64,000 bases of DNA from assembly GCA_034359265.1 (NCBI GenBank), contig CP136898.1, positions 39,083,501 to 39,147,500 of the forward strand, given 5' to 3'. Within the stretch, counting starts at the first letter, position 1. Every line of letters begins with the position of its first letter. The notes under the pieces were generated by a model. It saw only the letters and a list, made by a program, of their open reading frames with translations. It made no database searches and had not been told where the DNA came from. This document shows, in pieces, positions 22,398 to 32,406 of the stretch. The stretch comes from Canna indica (taxonomy: Eukaryota > Streptophyta > Magnoliopsida > Zingiberales > Cannaceae). Both the position numbers and the translations under genes were made by a program.

Positions 22398-22400
22398 CGC

Positions 22401-22554
22401 CAAGACTATCAAGTATCATTGTTCTATAAGGAATTGGCCGCCAAGACATCGAATTTGATAGCGATTAATGAATTTTTGATTTGAATACTCAAAACTCATT
22501 CATCATAGCTCTACGATTAAGTCGTCGGTACATCCAACTTCGATCGCCTGACAT
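22401..22554 (-). pseudogene. CACTA 1 TNPD N-terminus (Transpos_assoc start)
   Basis: ATG at 22554 begins MSGDRSWMYRRLN, the typical start of the transposase-associated domain of CACTA TNPD proteins, followed by NRRAMMNEF and an in-frame TGA near 22490. It continues as degraded sequence to 22401, where CACTA 2 interrupts it; the protein resumes at 17650. CACTA 3 keeps the same start (MSGDRSWIYRRIH). Confidence 0.82.
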
Positions 22555-22633
22555 GATTCTGTCAATTAATGACAATATCTTCAGTTAATGTCTTTAGGTG
22601 GGGTGGTCCTATTCCATTCGGGATTCATGTTAT

Positions 22634-22816
22634 TCATATTGCACTAAGTATTTCTTTTACCTGTTAACTTCATTCTAAATTTTGGCAACTTGTCCCTATA
22701 GTTCTCCGAATACGCATATTATCTGGGCGCATATCGGAGAACAAGGGAGATACAATTGCAAAAATTTATGAATGACTTAATGGTTAAAAGAAATAACTAA
22801 GTACAATACAAATAAC
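22634..22816 (-). promoter_or_regulatory. About 180-bp imperfect hairpin upstream of TNPD (CACTA 1)
   Basis: The left arm (TATTGCACTAAGTATTTCTT, later TAGTTCTCCGAATACGC) is complementary to the right arm (TATCGGAGAACAAGGGAGA, later AAGAAATAACTAAGTACAAT). The arms are about 80 bp and pair at most positions. The loop contains a GCGCCCAGATAATATGCG segment on the minus strand. The same structure in the same place and orientation is at 29062-29244 in CACTA 3. Confidence 0.75.
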
Positions 22817-22997
22817 TATATTCCCAAATTATCCAATTAGGGACAATTCAAGTATTGTACGACGTATAAAAGATCATCTACTTCATCTTCAAGAACATAC
22901 AACCCCCGAACGGATCTAAGATTTTGGAAAATCATATCCGTCTCATCGATACGTATGTGAAACATATCAACTCGTCAAGATTATTTTCTAAATTTGT

Positions 22998-23100
22998 GGA
23001 TGCCGGCGCGAGTCCATAGTGGACGATGCCAGCGCGAGTCCATAGTGAACGTTGGTGTGAGTCCTTAGGTTTCGACCCCAATGTCAGCGCCAACGTCCAC
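22998..23100 (-). repeat. Tandem palindromic GTCCA units (CACTA 1 leader)
   Basis: About three units of GCGCGAGTCCATAGTGGACG type. On the minus strand each reads GTCCACTATGGACTCGCGC. Equivalent arrays are at 28745-28875 and 58055-58215. The following 23101-23519 is AT-rich with many TTAATTA/TTAACTA words and no coding sign, probably the 5' intron of the element. Confidence 0.72.
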
Positions 23101-23524
23101 ATTGATTTAATTTTTTTCCTCTAATTGAAATAACTCGGTGTCATTGTTTCGAGTATTGGACTAACCTTAATTGAATTAACTAATTAAACTTGGGTTTAAC
23201 TAAACTAGCTAGGTTGAACTAAACTAGGGTTTAACTAACTAACATTAACATAAAAATTATACTAACATTAACAGAAACCCTAATTAACACATTAATAACA
23301 CTAATTAAAAGATTAATAATAATAATTAATCCTAATTAACAGATTAATTAACATAAATTAACTAAAAATAATTAGCACTAGTTAACAATTAATAATAGTT
23401 AACTTAAAATAATTAACACTAATTAGCAATTAATACTAACAATTAATACCAATTAACAATTAATAATTAACCCAAAATTAACACTAATTAAAAAAAATTA
23501 TGTTAGCTGGTGGGGGCTAAAACC

Positions 23525-25548
23525 TGAAAGAAATAGTGCAATTGAGCCAATCACATGTTGATGTGTAGGTAACTATTTTTTGGTTAATGAATAATATGAT
23601 ACACTTTTCATCATATGCTGCATCTATATTTGTATATATTAGATTGTGATGAACCCCATGAACCCGGACAATTGATTCCAAGGTTATGATGATATCATGC
23701 CATTGAGACTTTGAATCCAGATGCCCCTGTTCTAAATGTTCCCAGTCGTAGGATCACCAATTAGGGGATTGGTGATTCCAGATAGACTGGTGCACTTGGT
23801 ACATCCCTTATACAATAAAAGATAGCTGATCTCACAGTTATCTATAAGCCGTCATTAATGTACAAGTGCAGATGCTCATTAGGGAATTAGTTCACTGAAC
23901 GAACCTACACGAGGAACACAGAATGGAATCCTTACATGAGTGTCAATAGGATGTTCCTCGTGTGATAGTAGGTGCAAGCAGTCCTTGGACCTGAGGTTGT
24001 CATGGTTACCTTGTTAGTGACGACCCATTGCTTTGGTTCTATCCCTACATGGCCCTCAGCGTCATGTGCCGAGTATTACTGGGCATGGGGAAGCATTCAT
24101 GAAGGTAGGTGAGCAACCAACATGGAATCAGTTACTCCTAATGAGAGGAGATAATGTCCTATGTGGCCCTACAAGTGTCAACGCGAGAATCTCTGGCCAG
24201 AGTAGACATGAAAGTTAGGAAGATGTTTCTGACGTTTAATTATTAAGACGATATCTTGGCTGGTGGATTATATATGAATCGGTATTAGGGTTTGATACTT
24301 CTTCCGTACCCTAGCCGACTTCGGGACATTATAACCGAAGGACACAATTGCATGGTAACTAATAACCGAAGGGCGTTCGATCCCTGTAGATTGAACCTCA
24401 CACTATCCGGGTAGTAATGACACATTGCTAGACGTTAATCTTGAGTTGTGAGTGGAGTCTCTCATGACCACACTAAAGGGGTTTAGTGGTTGTTCATAAG
24501 ATTCGAATAGAAGATGTTCTATCGGATCCGACTCTCCGTTATGCACGACTCACTACTGGCTTAGTGTGGGGCCCATGGGGTCACACACAATAGGCTAATC
24601 TCGTAACGTACCTTATAAGATAAAATTCAAATGCGACCCTATATGTCTACTAGCATGGACATGCTGCAACTCGATCACAGATCTTATTTATGGACATGAT
24701 AGGAAAGATGTTTTCTATAGGAACGAATACGCGAGGAAGAAGTTGCCTGGTAACTTTAATTTGTAGGGCATGCCTAAATTGTAGGGATTGGAACATGATA
24801 AATCCTAATCATTAAGAATTTAATTTATAGAGATAAATTTAAGTTTATATTTGGTTGGATTTAATTAATTTCGAATTAATTATAAATCCATTAAATATAA
24901 ATTATTATTTTGGAGGCAACCTATGCCCCTTATAAATAGATGGCCTAATCTCCTTCAAGGGGGTTAAGCTAATTGGTTAATGATCTTGGAGAAGAGCAAG
25001 GGCTCGGTTCTTGAGAGGCTTCTTGAAGAGAGAAGCTCCAAGAACTCCTCCTCATCTCCTTGAAGGGCCAGCCATCAAAAGCTTCCTTCCCCATTTTTGT
25101 GAAGCCGATTGAAGGTCTCTTCTGCTTGGGCGTGTCATCTACTTCATCTTCTTAAAGGAGTCCAAGAAGGACAATGAGGTATTCATTCGTCTTCCTCGTT
25201 CTGTGGTTTTCACATCCCCTCTTCCTCCCTTTTAGTGCTCGGTTCTTGGTGGAAGGGCCGGCTTCACCTTGGTGCATTTTGGGGTTGAGATTGCCTTTCC
25301 ATTGAGCCGCAACGAGTCTTGGTGTTCGCTGCCCCTTGGTTGCGAGGAACTTGGTGTGGACTTTCCTTGGAGGACGTGCACGTGTGCATCTTGAAACGAG
25401 GATAGGAGCAGCCACGCCATAAGGTAAATCTTCTCCTTCTACTCGTTGATTGAATTCCTTAAAGATTACTAAAGTTGATTGTTGGTTTAGGGATGTTTTG
25501 AATATTTAAATCTCTTTTTCCACTGTGCTTCTTCTTCTCATCCCAACA
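23525..25548 (+). repeat. Solo LTR of an unassigned LTR retrotransposon family
   Basis: Starts TGAAAGAAATAGTGC and ends CATCCCAACA, 2024 bp, flanked on both sides by the identical 5-bp duplication AAACC (23520-23524 and 25549-25553). A TATA-like TATAAATAGA is at 24931. A second copy, in the opposite orientation and split by the chromovirus, lies at 57843-57247 and 44366-43172. No internal region. It sits in the 5' intron region of CACTA 1. Confidence 0.85.
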
Positions 25549-26263
25549 AAACCTAGGGTTTCAGCTCTAACCAGTCGGAGAGGGGAAGGGAGGGGATTAC
25601 CTGAAGGTAAGATCGTCGGCGGGCCGGAGAGCGGTGACGATGAAGTCCCGGAGACGACGAGGTAGAGGGATGTAATCTGCGAGGCAGACTCAGGGACCAA
25701 CGAGGCAAAGGAGATGGCGAGGGAGAAGGAGACGTCGTCAACGGCGAGAAATTGGGCGAGCGATGGCGAGGCAAAGAGAGGGAGAAGAGGGAGGAGAGAG
25801 CGGGAGAAAGAAGTGGGATGGGTGCGAACGCAAATAAAAAGACTTTTCACCAACGGCCCAACTGTCGTCGCTAAACCATCGATTGTTAGTTATTAAATCA
25901 TCGACGGATGACGTGGCTATCTTGAAGTCCTCGCTAATTAGTTTTTTATTTGCGCTTTGCATACGTGCTATCAACTCATAAACGATGGCCGCAGTGACTG
26001 CGGGAGAGCCGTCGCTATTGATTTATAAAATCACCAATGACCCACACGACCCTATCTAAGTCGTGGCTAATTAGTTATTTCATAGCATTCACCATGCACA
26101 CAATATGATCATAAGCGAAGGGCTCAGGTGGCTATATGTGAGCCGTTGTAGATGTTGTTACATCTGCAATTGCTTGTGCAGCCTTAAGAAAGCCGTGGAT
26201 GTTTTCTTCAGCTTGAGCGGCCATCGGTGAGGGTCGTTGGTGAAAGCAAGTATTCTAGTAGTG
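25549..26263 (-). repeat. CACTA 1 leader and 5'-subterminal region
   Basis: On the minus strand, after the terminus CACTACTAGAATACTTG at 26263, come subterminal repeats of GACGGC/CAACGGC type (about 25850-26250). A GC-rich leader with CTCGCCATCGCTCGCCC and CCTCCTTCTCC-like words follows to 25549. The leader resembles that of CACTA 3 at 28110-28300 (TTTTATTTGCG, then a CTTTCTCCC-rich part). Confidence 0.78.
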
Positions 26264-26984
26264 AAATAATCAGCAACCGCTAATCTTGTCTTCACAATTG
26301 CGACCGACTCCACGACAACAAGAAATCGTCGAAGTATCAATCGCGGGACCAACCGTGGCAGCTTTTTTGCGATCGCACGATATTAACTTTGCGATGGCAC
26401 GACGATTGTGCCTAGCCGTCGCAAACCCATTGGTAATATATTTGCTTATAGACGACCATGCAAATCAGACTGTAAAAATCAAAATCTCAATCAAAATCAG
26501 AAATCATAAAAAATCTATAAGTTTTGTACTTCTTGTAGACGGGAATATGATCTCCGAATGGATCTAAGGTATTGTATAATAAAATTTATGATTCAACGGT
26601 CGATAAGTTCGTGTCACTTTATCAACTCACGAATCATAATTATTCTTTTCAATTTCATATCTAAAATTATACCAACAAATTAATATTATAATGAATTCAA
26701 ACATGATTGAAACATGCATGAAACATTAAACATGACTCATAACACAAACATGATTCATAACATTAATCATGATTCAAACAAGAAATAAAATATCATAACA
26801 TGATTCAAACATGATATCATAACATTAAACATGATAAAATAACTAATTAATTTACCTCAATGAAGGACGAGGCATCGATCGATGGGGTGGCGACGATAAT
26901 CGACGACGCTCGAACACAATAGAAATAAATTAAATATAATGCTAATTATAATTATAATTTAATATATTATATTATATTATATTA
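26264..26984. other. Degenerate CACTA-like terminal fragment (tentative)
   Basis: 26270-26440 has GCGATCGCAC, GCGATGGCACGACG and GCCGTCGCAAACC words, reminiscent of CACTA subterminal repeats of another family. 26660-26850 repeats CATGATTCATAACATT-type words (about six times), and 26870-26920 is a GC-rich patch (CGATGGGGTGGCGACG). No terminus or reading frame found. Confidence 0.35.
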
Positions 26985-27720
26985 TAGGATAATTACCTAA
27001 ATATATTTTGAACTATCGACTTTGTCTCAAATGTATCTTGAACTTTCTTCATTTCTCTAAATTGCATCTTCAACTATCAGATTTGTATCATTTGCATTCC
27101 TCCGTCAAAATTTCGTCAGTTACCCCGTTAATCGTGTGACATGGCATGCACACGTGGATTAATTTTTTTTTTATATTCAAAACTGATTAAAAAATTATTA
27201 TTATTTTCAGAACTTATTTGATGTCCACGTGGCAAGCACTGGTGGATTAAATTTTTTAAAACTAGTCTGACTTGATTAACATGATTAATTTTTTTGACCA
27301 ACATGATTAATTTTTTAAAAAAACTAGTCTGACTTGTCCACGTGTGAAGCACATGTGGACAAGTTAGCTGATCTTTTTTGCTTGACCTAATTTCCTGACT
27401 ACCCGACATGTTCCTTGATGCCCAACCTAATCTTTCTCGACTGCCCCAGCCACTGCACGAAGGATCAGTGATCGGCAATTCTGGAACTTCTCCGATGACT
27501 ACTCCGGCTCTAGCGATGAGGAATCCCCGACTACAGTAGACGATAATGGCTCGCAGCATGGTTGGTCAAGGGAAACAACCCTTGTGATGTTCTACTCGAT
27601 GTCGTAGGACCATTCTTCCTCCCAAGCGTGTCCAATCGACCTCGGAAAACCCTGTAAGTTCAAATTTTGTTGTTTTTGTGTGTGTTTGATTCACATTTAT
27701 GTATTGAAATCAATGTTATG

Positions 27721-28110
27721 CACTACTAGAATATTGGTTATCAGCCACGGGGCGCACCGACGGTCGCCTAGGACGTCAAAATTATTCACGGCTTTCCGAC
27801 AGTTGTAAGGGTCGTGGTTGTTGTAACCAAATCAGTTGCGGCTGGCATACGGCCACCTAAGGCCATCACTCATATCTGATGACGCGCATGGGGGGCGAAA
27901 TGAAATAATATAATAGCGACGGCTTAGCGGGGGCACAAAATTCATCGGTGCTATAAATAAGTGAGTAGCCATGGCTACCAGCGACCGTCGCTTATTAATT
28001 GATGGCGCGAACATGGCGCGAAAATAAAAAATAACTCATCAACGGCTTAGAGAGGGCTACATCAGCCGTCGGAGATATAATTAATAAATATCGATGGTTC
28101 ACCGACATCT
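27721..28110. repeat. CACTA 3 5'-subterminal repeats
   Basis: After the terminal CACTACTAG come many GACGGC, CGACGGCTT, CCGTCG and CGGCCA words in both orientations, to about 28110. The leader 28110-28490 is CT- and GC-rich (two overlapping frames there have no family similarity). 28500-28740 is AT-rich intron-like sequence with GTTAATTGTAGATTAATT repeats. Confidence 0.8.
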
Positions 28111-28744
28111 GGAGGGCCGTGGGTGATAAGCCTTTTATTTGCGGTCGCGCCCAACCCTTCGTCTGCTTTCTTTCTCTCTTCTCTCCCGCTGCCCTTGCCG
28201 CTGCCATCGTTGCCCGTTCAAGCCACCGTGCTTCGCCGCTGCGATCGCCGACCGTCCGTCGTCGGTACCCTCGCCGCTGCCCTAGCTCGCCCGCGGCACC
28301 GGATCGAGGTATTGATCACCGGCCGCCCCCCTTTCCTTTCAATCGCCACCGCCAGTGTTGGCGTCTACATGCTGGACGCCGACACTGGAGAACGACGCTG
28401 GTGTGTAGATGCCGACACTGGATTTGGGGCTGAATCCCTCGATCCCAGCCAGATGAACAATAGTTGGCAGTAGCGATCGGCTACTGCTTGATTAGGTGTT
28501 TAACCCCTAATCTTAGGTTTTTTTAAGATTTATTTATTATTTGTTATTTCAAGAATTTATGTGTTGAATGTAGACTAATTTTAGATTAATTATTTGTTAA
28601 TTATAGATTTATTATGTGTTAATTGTAGATTAATTAAGTTTTTTTGCTGTTATATTAAATTTAGGTTAGTTTTAGGGTTAGTTAATCAAGGGTAGAATAA
28701 ATGTTGGGGTTAAGTTTATTTGGGTGTAATTACAAATTTAAAAT

Positions 28745-28875
28745 TGTCCACTTTGGACTTGTGCGCACTAGAATCGTCCACTGTGGACTCGTGCCGGAAT
28801 CATCCACTTTGGACTCACGCCGGAATCATCCACTTTGGACTTGCACGGAATCGCCTACTGTGGACTCGCACTAGC
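28745..28875 (+). repeat. Tandem palindromic GTCCACTNTGGAC array (CACTA 3)
   Basis: About five units of roughly 25-32 bp, each with a near-perfect palindrome TCCACTTTGGA or TCCACTGTGGA followed by CTCGTGC or CTCACGC and CGGAATC. Copy 4 has about six units (58055-58215) and copy 1 about three. Confidence 0.8.
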
Positions 28876-29061
28876 ATCCAAAAATTTAGAAAATAATTAT
28901 GACGAGTTGATACGTTTCACGTACGCATTGACGAGTCAAGTTTTGATTTTGCAAACCTTAGATCCGTTCGGGTGTTGTATGTTCGTGTAAACAAAGTAAA
29001 TAATCTTTTATACGACGTACAACTCTTGAATTATCACTAATTGGACAATTGAGAATATAGT

Positions 29062-29244
29062 TATTTATATTGCACTTAGTTTATTTCTTTTAGTCATTAT
29101 TTATTTTTAAATTTTGGCTTGTATCTCCCTTGTTCTGCGATGCACGCCCAAATAATATGCGTATTCGGAGAACTGTAGGGAGATGCCACCGAAATTTAGA
29201 ATGAAGTTAATGACTAAAAGAAATACTAAGTGCAATATAAATAA
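29062..29244 (+). promoter_or_regulatory. About 180-bp imperfect hairpin upstream of TNPD (CACTA 3)
   Basis: The arms TATTGCACTTAG...CCCTTGTTCTGCGATGC and GCGTATTCGGAGAACTGTAG...CTAAGTGCAATATAAAT are mutually complementary. The loop has ACGCCCAAATAATATGCG. It ends about 76 bp before the TNPD start at 29320. Copy 1 has the same hairpin; copy 4 lacks it. Confidence 0.77.
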
Positions 29245-29319
29245 TATGAATCTGAAATAGAATAGGACCATCCCACCTGAAGACATTACCTAAAGATATT
29301 GCCAACTTTTTGACAGAAC

Positions 29320-29589
29320 ATGTCGGGTGATCGAAGTTGGATATACCGACGAATTCATCGTAGAGCTATAACAGATGAATTTTGTGCTATAACAGATGAC
29401 TTCTATCAAGAAGAGGATCCTGCCGAAGTGGAGCAAGTTAGTCCAATACTCGAGGATGATGACACAGAGTTAGTTCAATTGGAAGTAGAATATGTTGATG
29501 ATGATGATAATCATCTTGAGAAAGAAGGACAGAATGATGATGAGGGAGAAGAAGAAGAATTTGAAGATTCTGATATAGAAGAACAATAA
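29320..29589 (+). CDS. Fused mini-TNPD (deletion product)
   Basis: An 89-residue open frame: the first 20 or so residues are the TNPD N-terminus (MSGDRSWIYRRIHRRAITD), joined directly to the acidic C-terminal tail (DDFYQEEDPAEVEQVSPILE, then LVQLEVEYVDDDDN and a Glu-rich end). Everything between, including Transposase_21, DUF4218 and DUF4216, is gone. At the junction GCTATAACAGATGA occurs twice, 21 bp apart (29365 and 29386), suggesting a microhomology-mediated deletion. It has no catalytic domain and probably no function, but it is uninterrupted. Confidence 0.75.
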   Translation: MSGDRSWIYRRIHRRAITDEFCAITDDFYQEEDPAEVEQVSPILEDDDTELVQLEVEYVDDDDNHLEKEGQNDDEGEEEEFEDSDIEEQ

Positions 29590-29715
29590 AAAGAGTATTA
29601 CACGGATGATGATACTGACGATGACGAATAATTGTAAATGTGAAGTATATCTTCAATTATTAAATGTATCTATTAATATATTATATATATACCAATTATA
29701 TTCATATTTGACAGC

Positions 29716-31433
29716 TATGGTTCTAGAAGTGCGTGCATGAGGAGGCATTCCTCATGGGACTACCCCCTGACGATTACCACTTGCCACCCTTGTACCCACC
29801 GACCCTTCGCCTTCAACCACCATCCCCCCACCTCCGGCCACCATCCCCCCACGTACCTAATTTGGCCACCATTCCCCCACCTGATCCATCCACCATTCCC
29901 CCAGTTGATCTCGCCGCCATCACCCCACCTCCAGCCACCATCCCTTCAGTCGATCTAGGCCCGTCGACATCGAGACGTAGGCCACGAGGGCCTAACAAAA
30001 TTCTCCCTACGCTAGCCGAGGGAGAGTTGCGCAATCGGTTAGTGTGCGCGATAGAAGGTAAGTAGATGCATTAATTATCCCTTATAATTTATTTATAATT
30101 TAATATATCATAATAAAGAATTGTACTATATTTATTGCAGGTTTGAGTAGGAGGACGTCCCACACACGATAGTGGGGACGATCCGAATGTTTATGCACGG
30201 GGTGTGGCCTACATGGTCTCACGTGCCCTGTAAGCATATGGATTTACTATGGCGAGAGTTCTCGGTAAGTATATTTATTAAATTAATATTAATGTTTAAT
30301 ATCTATCGGTAATAATAAATTTATTTTTTTGCAGGCTCATTATACATGGCCAGAGGACCAAACTCCTTTCGTAGAGAGTGCGTGGGAGCGCATTGCCCGC
30401 GCTCGCTACAACAGACTACTTCAGTAGCCCCATAAGACCCTGATGAGACAATTGGGGGCCACACAAATTGGGGAGACTCGGGGATACGCCCCCGAGTGGA
30501 TTCCTAGACCTGTGTGGGACCAGCTTGTTGAGCGGTGGGACACACCTGAGTGGCAGGAGGTCTCCCGGACAGCGTTGAGAAATCGTATATCCGGGGGGAC
30601 GACACGGGGGCGTCCCACACTAGTGGCTCTGTGTCTTTTGCGGTGCATGAGCGTCGTATGGTATGTATAATTTCCTTACTTTTAATTAAAAACTTATATA
30701 TTTTGTATAATGATACTAATGTATTTGTTTTCTAATGTAAGACGCGAGTTGTGGAGGATGGCACCGTCCAACGCCCCTCGCTATTGCAGGTGTTTGAGCG
30801 CACTCATCGTCGGTGACGAGGAGCGGGGGACTATGTCGATAGCAGGGCCTCGATCATCTTGGTAAGTATTTATGTCTATTTGATTTACATAATTTTTATT
30901 TATAGTTTATATATATGAATTATTTAAAATATAAACGCATGTAGGAGACCTATACAAGGACCATGATCGAGCGCAGAGGCACGCCGGAGGAATTTGACGT
31001 GGGTGCATGGGTCGAGGCCGCAGGTAGCTGGGAGCACGACCGTGTTTATGGCTTTGCATGACAGTGGCCATGCATACGCCGTGTTAGGGCCACTTGGGGC
31101 ACCGACCCCTCTCGTTGCGGGTGAGCGGCCCTCGACATCGCGGACGCAGGACTAGAGCCGGATAGCGGCCTTGTAGTCCGAGCTAACACAGCAGAGAGCG
31201 ACGATAGAGGAGCAGAGATAGATGATGGAGGAGTAGAGGCATGCGAAGGTGGAGCAGAGACACATGAATGACGAGTTGAGACAAATGATGCAGAACATCC
31301 ATGCCCTCCTCACTCAGATTGCATCTCACTCGGGCCTTTTATAGATGATGTCGCAGCTGTCGTCTTCCTCGACCCAGTCGACGCTCCCGACCCTGTCACT
31401 ATCGACTCCACCGCCTCCACCACAGTCGTGAGA
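29716..31433 (+). pseudogene. CACTA 3 TNPA-like gene, five exons
   Basis: ATG at 29716 (MVLEVRA) is followed by a TGA where copy 4 has CGA. Exon 1 to about 30058 is Pro-rich (PPSPHLRPPSPHV, IPSVDLGPSTSRRRPRGPNK), donor GTAAGT. Exon 2 about 30141-30268. Exon 3 about 30335-30660: HYTWPEDQTPF, a TAG in RLLQ*PHK, then the Transposase_24 core RGYAPEWIPRPVWDQLVERW and WQEVSRTALRNR. Exon 4 about 30742-30861. Exon 5 about 30945-31433 with DVGAWVEA, RVYGFA and a coiled coil (QRATIEEQR, QMMQNIHALLTQIASH) with further stops. Homologous to the gene at 19809-18283. Confidence 0.8.
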
Positions 31434-31784
31434 TTTTGGTTTACTGTATTTTATTTATATTTTGATACTTGTTAGCCTCTGTTTGAGGCTTAGATACTTG
31501 ATAGATGTTTATACTTTACATTTCATATTTTGATACTTGTTTGCCTCCTATTTGAGGCTTATAGTTGTTTATATACTTATAGTTGTATATATGATATTTT
31601 GATACTTGTTTGCCTCTGGTTTGAGGCTTCGATTGATGATATTTAAGTAAAACTTGTATGGTTGGTTGAAAATGTATGTGTATGTTGTTTTGTGATTGTA
31701 ATATGTGATTGTAAATAAATTGTAATGTGTAAATATCATTGTATACATGAATTTTTAAAATTTTAATTCTTTTCAGTTACAGGA

Positions 31785-32091
31785 CATAACTTCAGCAACG
31801 GCTTACCCACGGCTAACCGTCACTACACCGTGGCGGAAAGCGTATTGTAAATGGCTCCCAACCGCGGCCAATGTGTTTAAATCAGCGACAGTCGCCTAGG
31901 GCTGCCACTAATGTGTTTAAATCAGCGATAGCTCGAGCGGCTGTCACTGATGATTACTTGTGATGGCTGAAGGCGGCCATCACACCTTATCAGTGACGGC
32001 GTTTTGCCATGGTCTGCACCGTTTGTGATAGTCTTCACCGACGGTCCAGCCACGGTTTGAGCCATCGGTGACAAAGACAATTCTAGTAGTC
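31785..32091. repeat. CACTA 3 3'-subterminal repeats and terminus
   Basis: AGCAACGGCTT, CACGGCTAACCGT, CGGCCATCAC and CACGGTTTGAGCC words in both orientations up to the ATTCTAGTAGT terminus. It shares its start (TTTCAGTTACA...CAGCAACGGCTT) with the inner edge of the CACTA 2 subterminal region. 31434-31784 is AT-rich 3' untranslated sequence with three TACTTGTTTGCCTC...TTTGAGGCTT repeats. Confidence 0.82.
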
Positions 32092-32406
32092 AGGGTTTAT
32101 TTTAATCGGCGGTTAGGGCTTTAAGATTTCTTGATTTTGAGTGTTTACTGCTATAATCATACTATCAGCAGCTATGATTTAGTGTTTACTGCTATGTTAA
32201 TTGTTATTGTATATTGAAATCATACTGGTAGTAGATTGAGTGTTTATTGTATGTTAACTGTTAAGTGTTTAGTTAACTGTGCACTGTTATTGATTTTGAG
32301 TAATCTATGTTAATTGTTTACTAATATTGTTAAGTGTTATTGTTAGCGGATTTAGTTATTTATGTTAAGTGCTTTATGTGATTTAGTTAACTGTGCACTG
32401 TTATTG

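Larger units (their letters stand above)
12284..26263 (-). mobile_element. CACTA copy 1 (En/Spm), with three nested insertions
   Basis: The 5' terminus is at 26263: read on the minus strand it starts CACTACTAGAATACTTGC, followed by GC-rich subterminal repeats and a leader. Going left come an intron-like AT-rich part, a hairpin (22634-22816), TNPD (22554 to 14642) and the start of TNPA (12746-12287). Interruptions are a solo LTR (23525-25548), CACTA 2 (17654-22397) and a solo copia LTR (12890-14641). The 3' part of TNPA and the 3' terminus are missing; CACTACAATATTAGCC at 12284 is only a weak candidate end. Transposase stops make it inactive. Confidence 0.85.
27721..32091 (+). mobile_element. 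CACTA copy 3, internally deleted
   Basis: Begins CACTACTAGAATATTGG at 27721 and ends ATTCTAGTAGTC at 32091 (last base of the terminus changed), 4371 bp. Flanks ATG and AGG match at 2 of 3. Contains 5' and 3' subterminal repeats, a palindromic repeat array, the leader hairpin, a TNPD reduced to a short fused frame, and a five-exon TNPA-like gene. It is an internal-deletion derivative of the family seen in copies 1, 2 and 4. Confidence 0.9.

Noticed and set aside
24033..24218. 61-residue frame in the solo LTR
   Set aside because: The homologous stretches at 57250-57340 and 44300-44366 do not keep the frame.
28119..28473. Two overlapping frames of 104 and 116 residues, Arg/Pro/Ser-rich
   Set aside because: They lie in the GC-rich CACTA leader, overlap in two frames, and have no domain signs; composition alone explains them.
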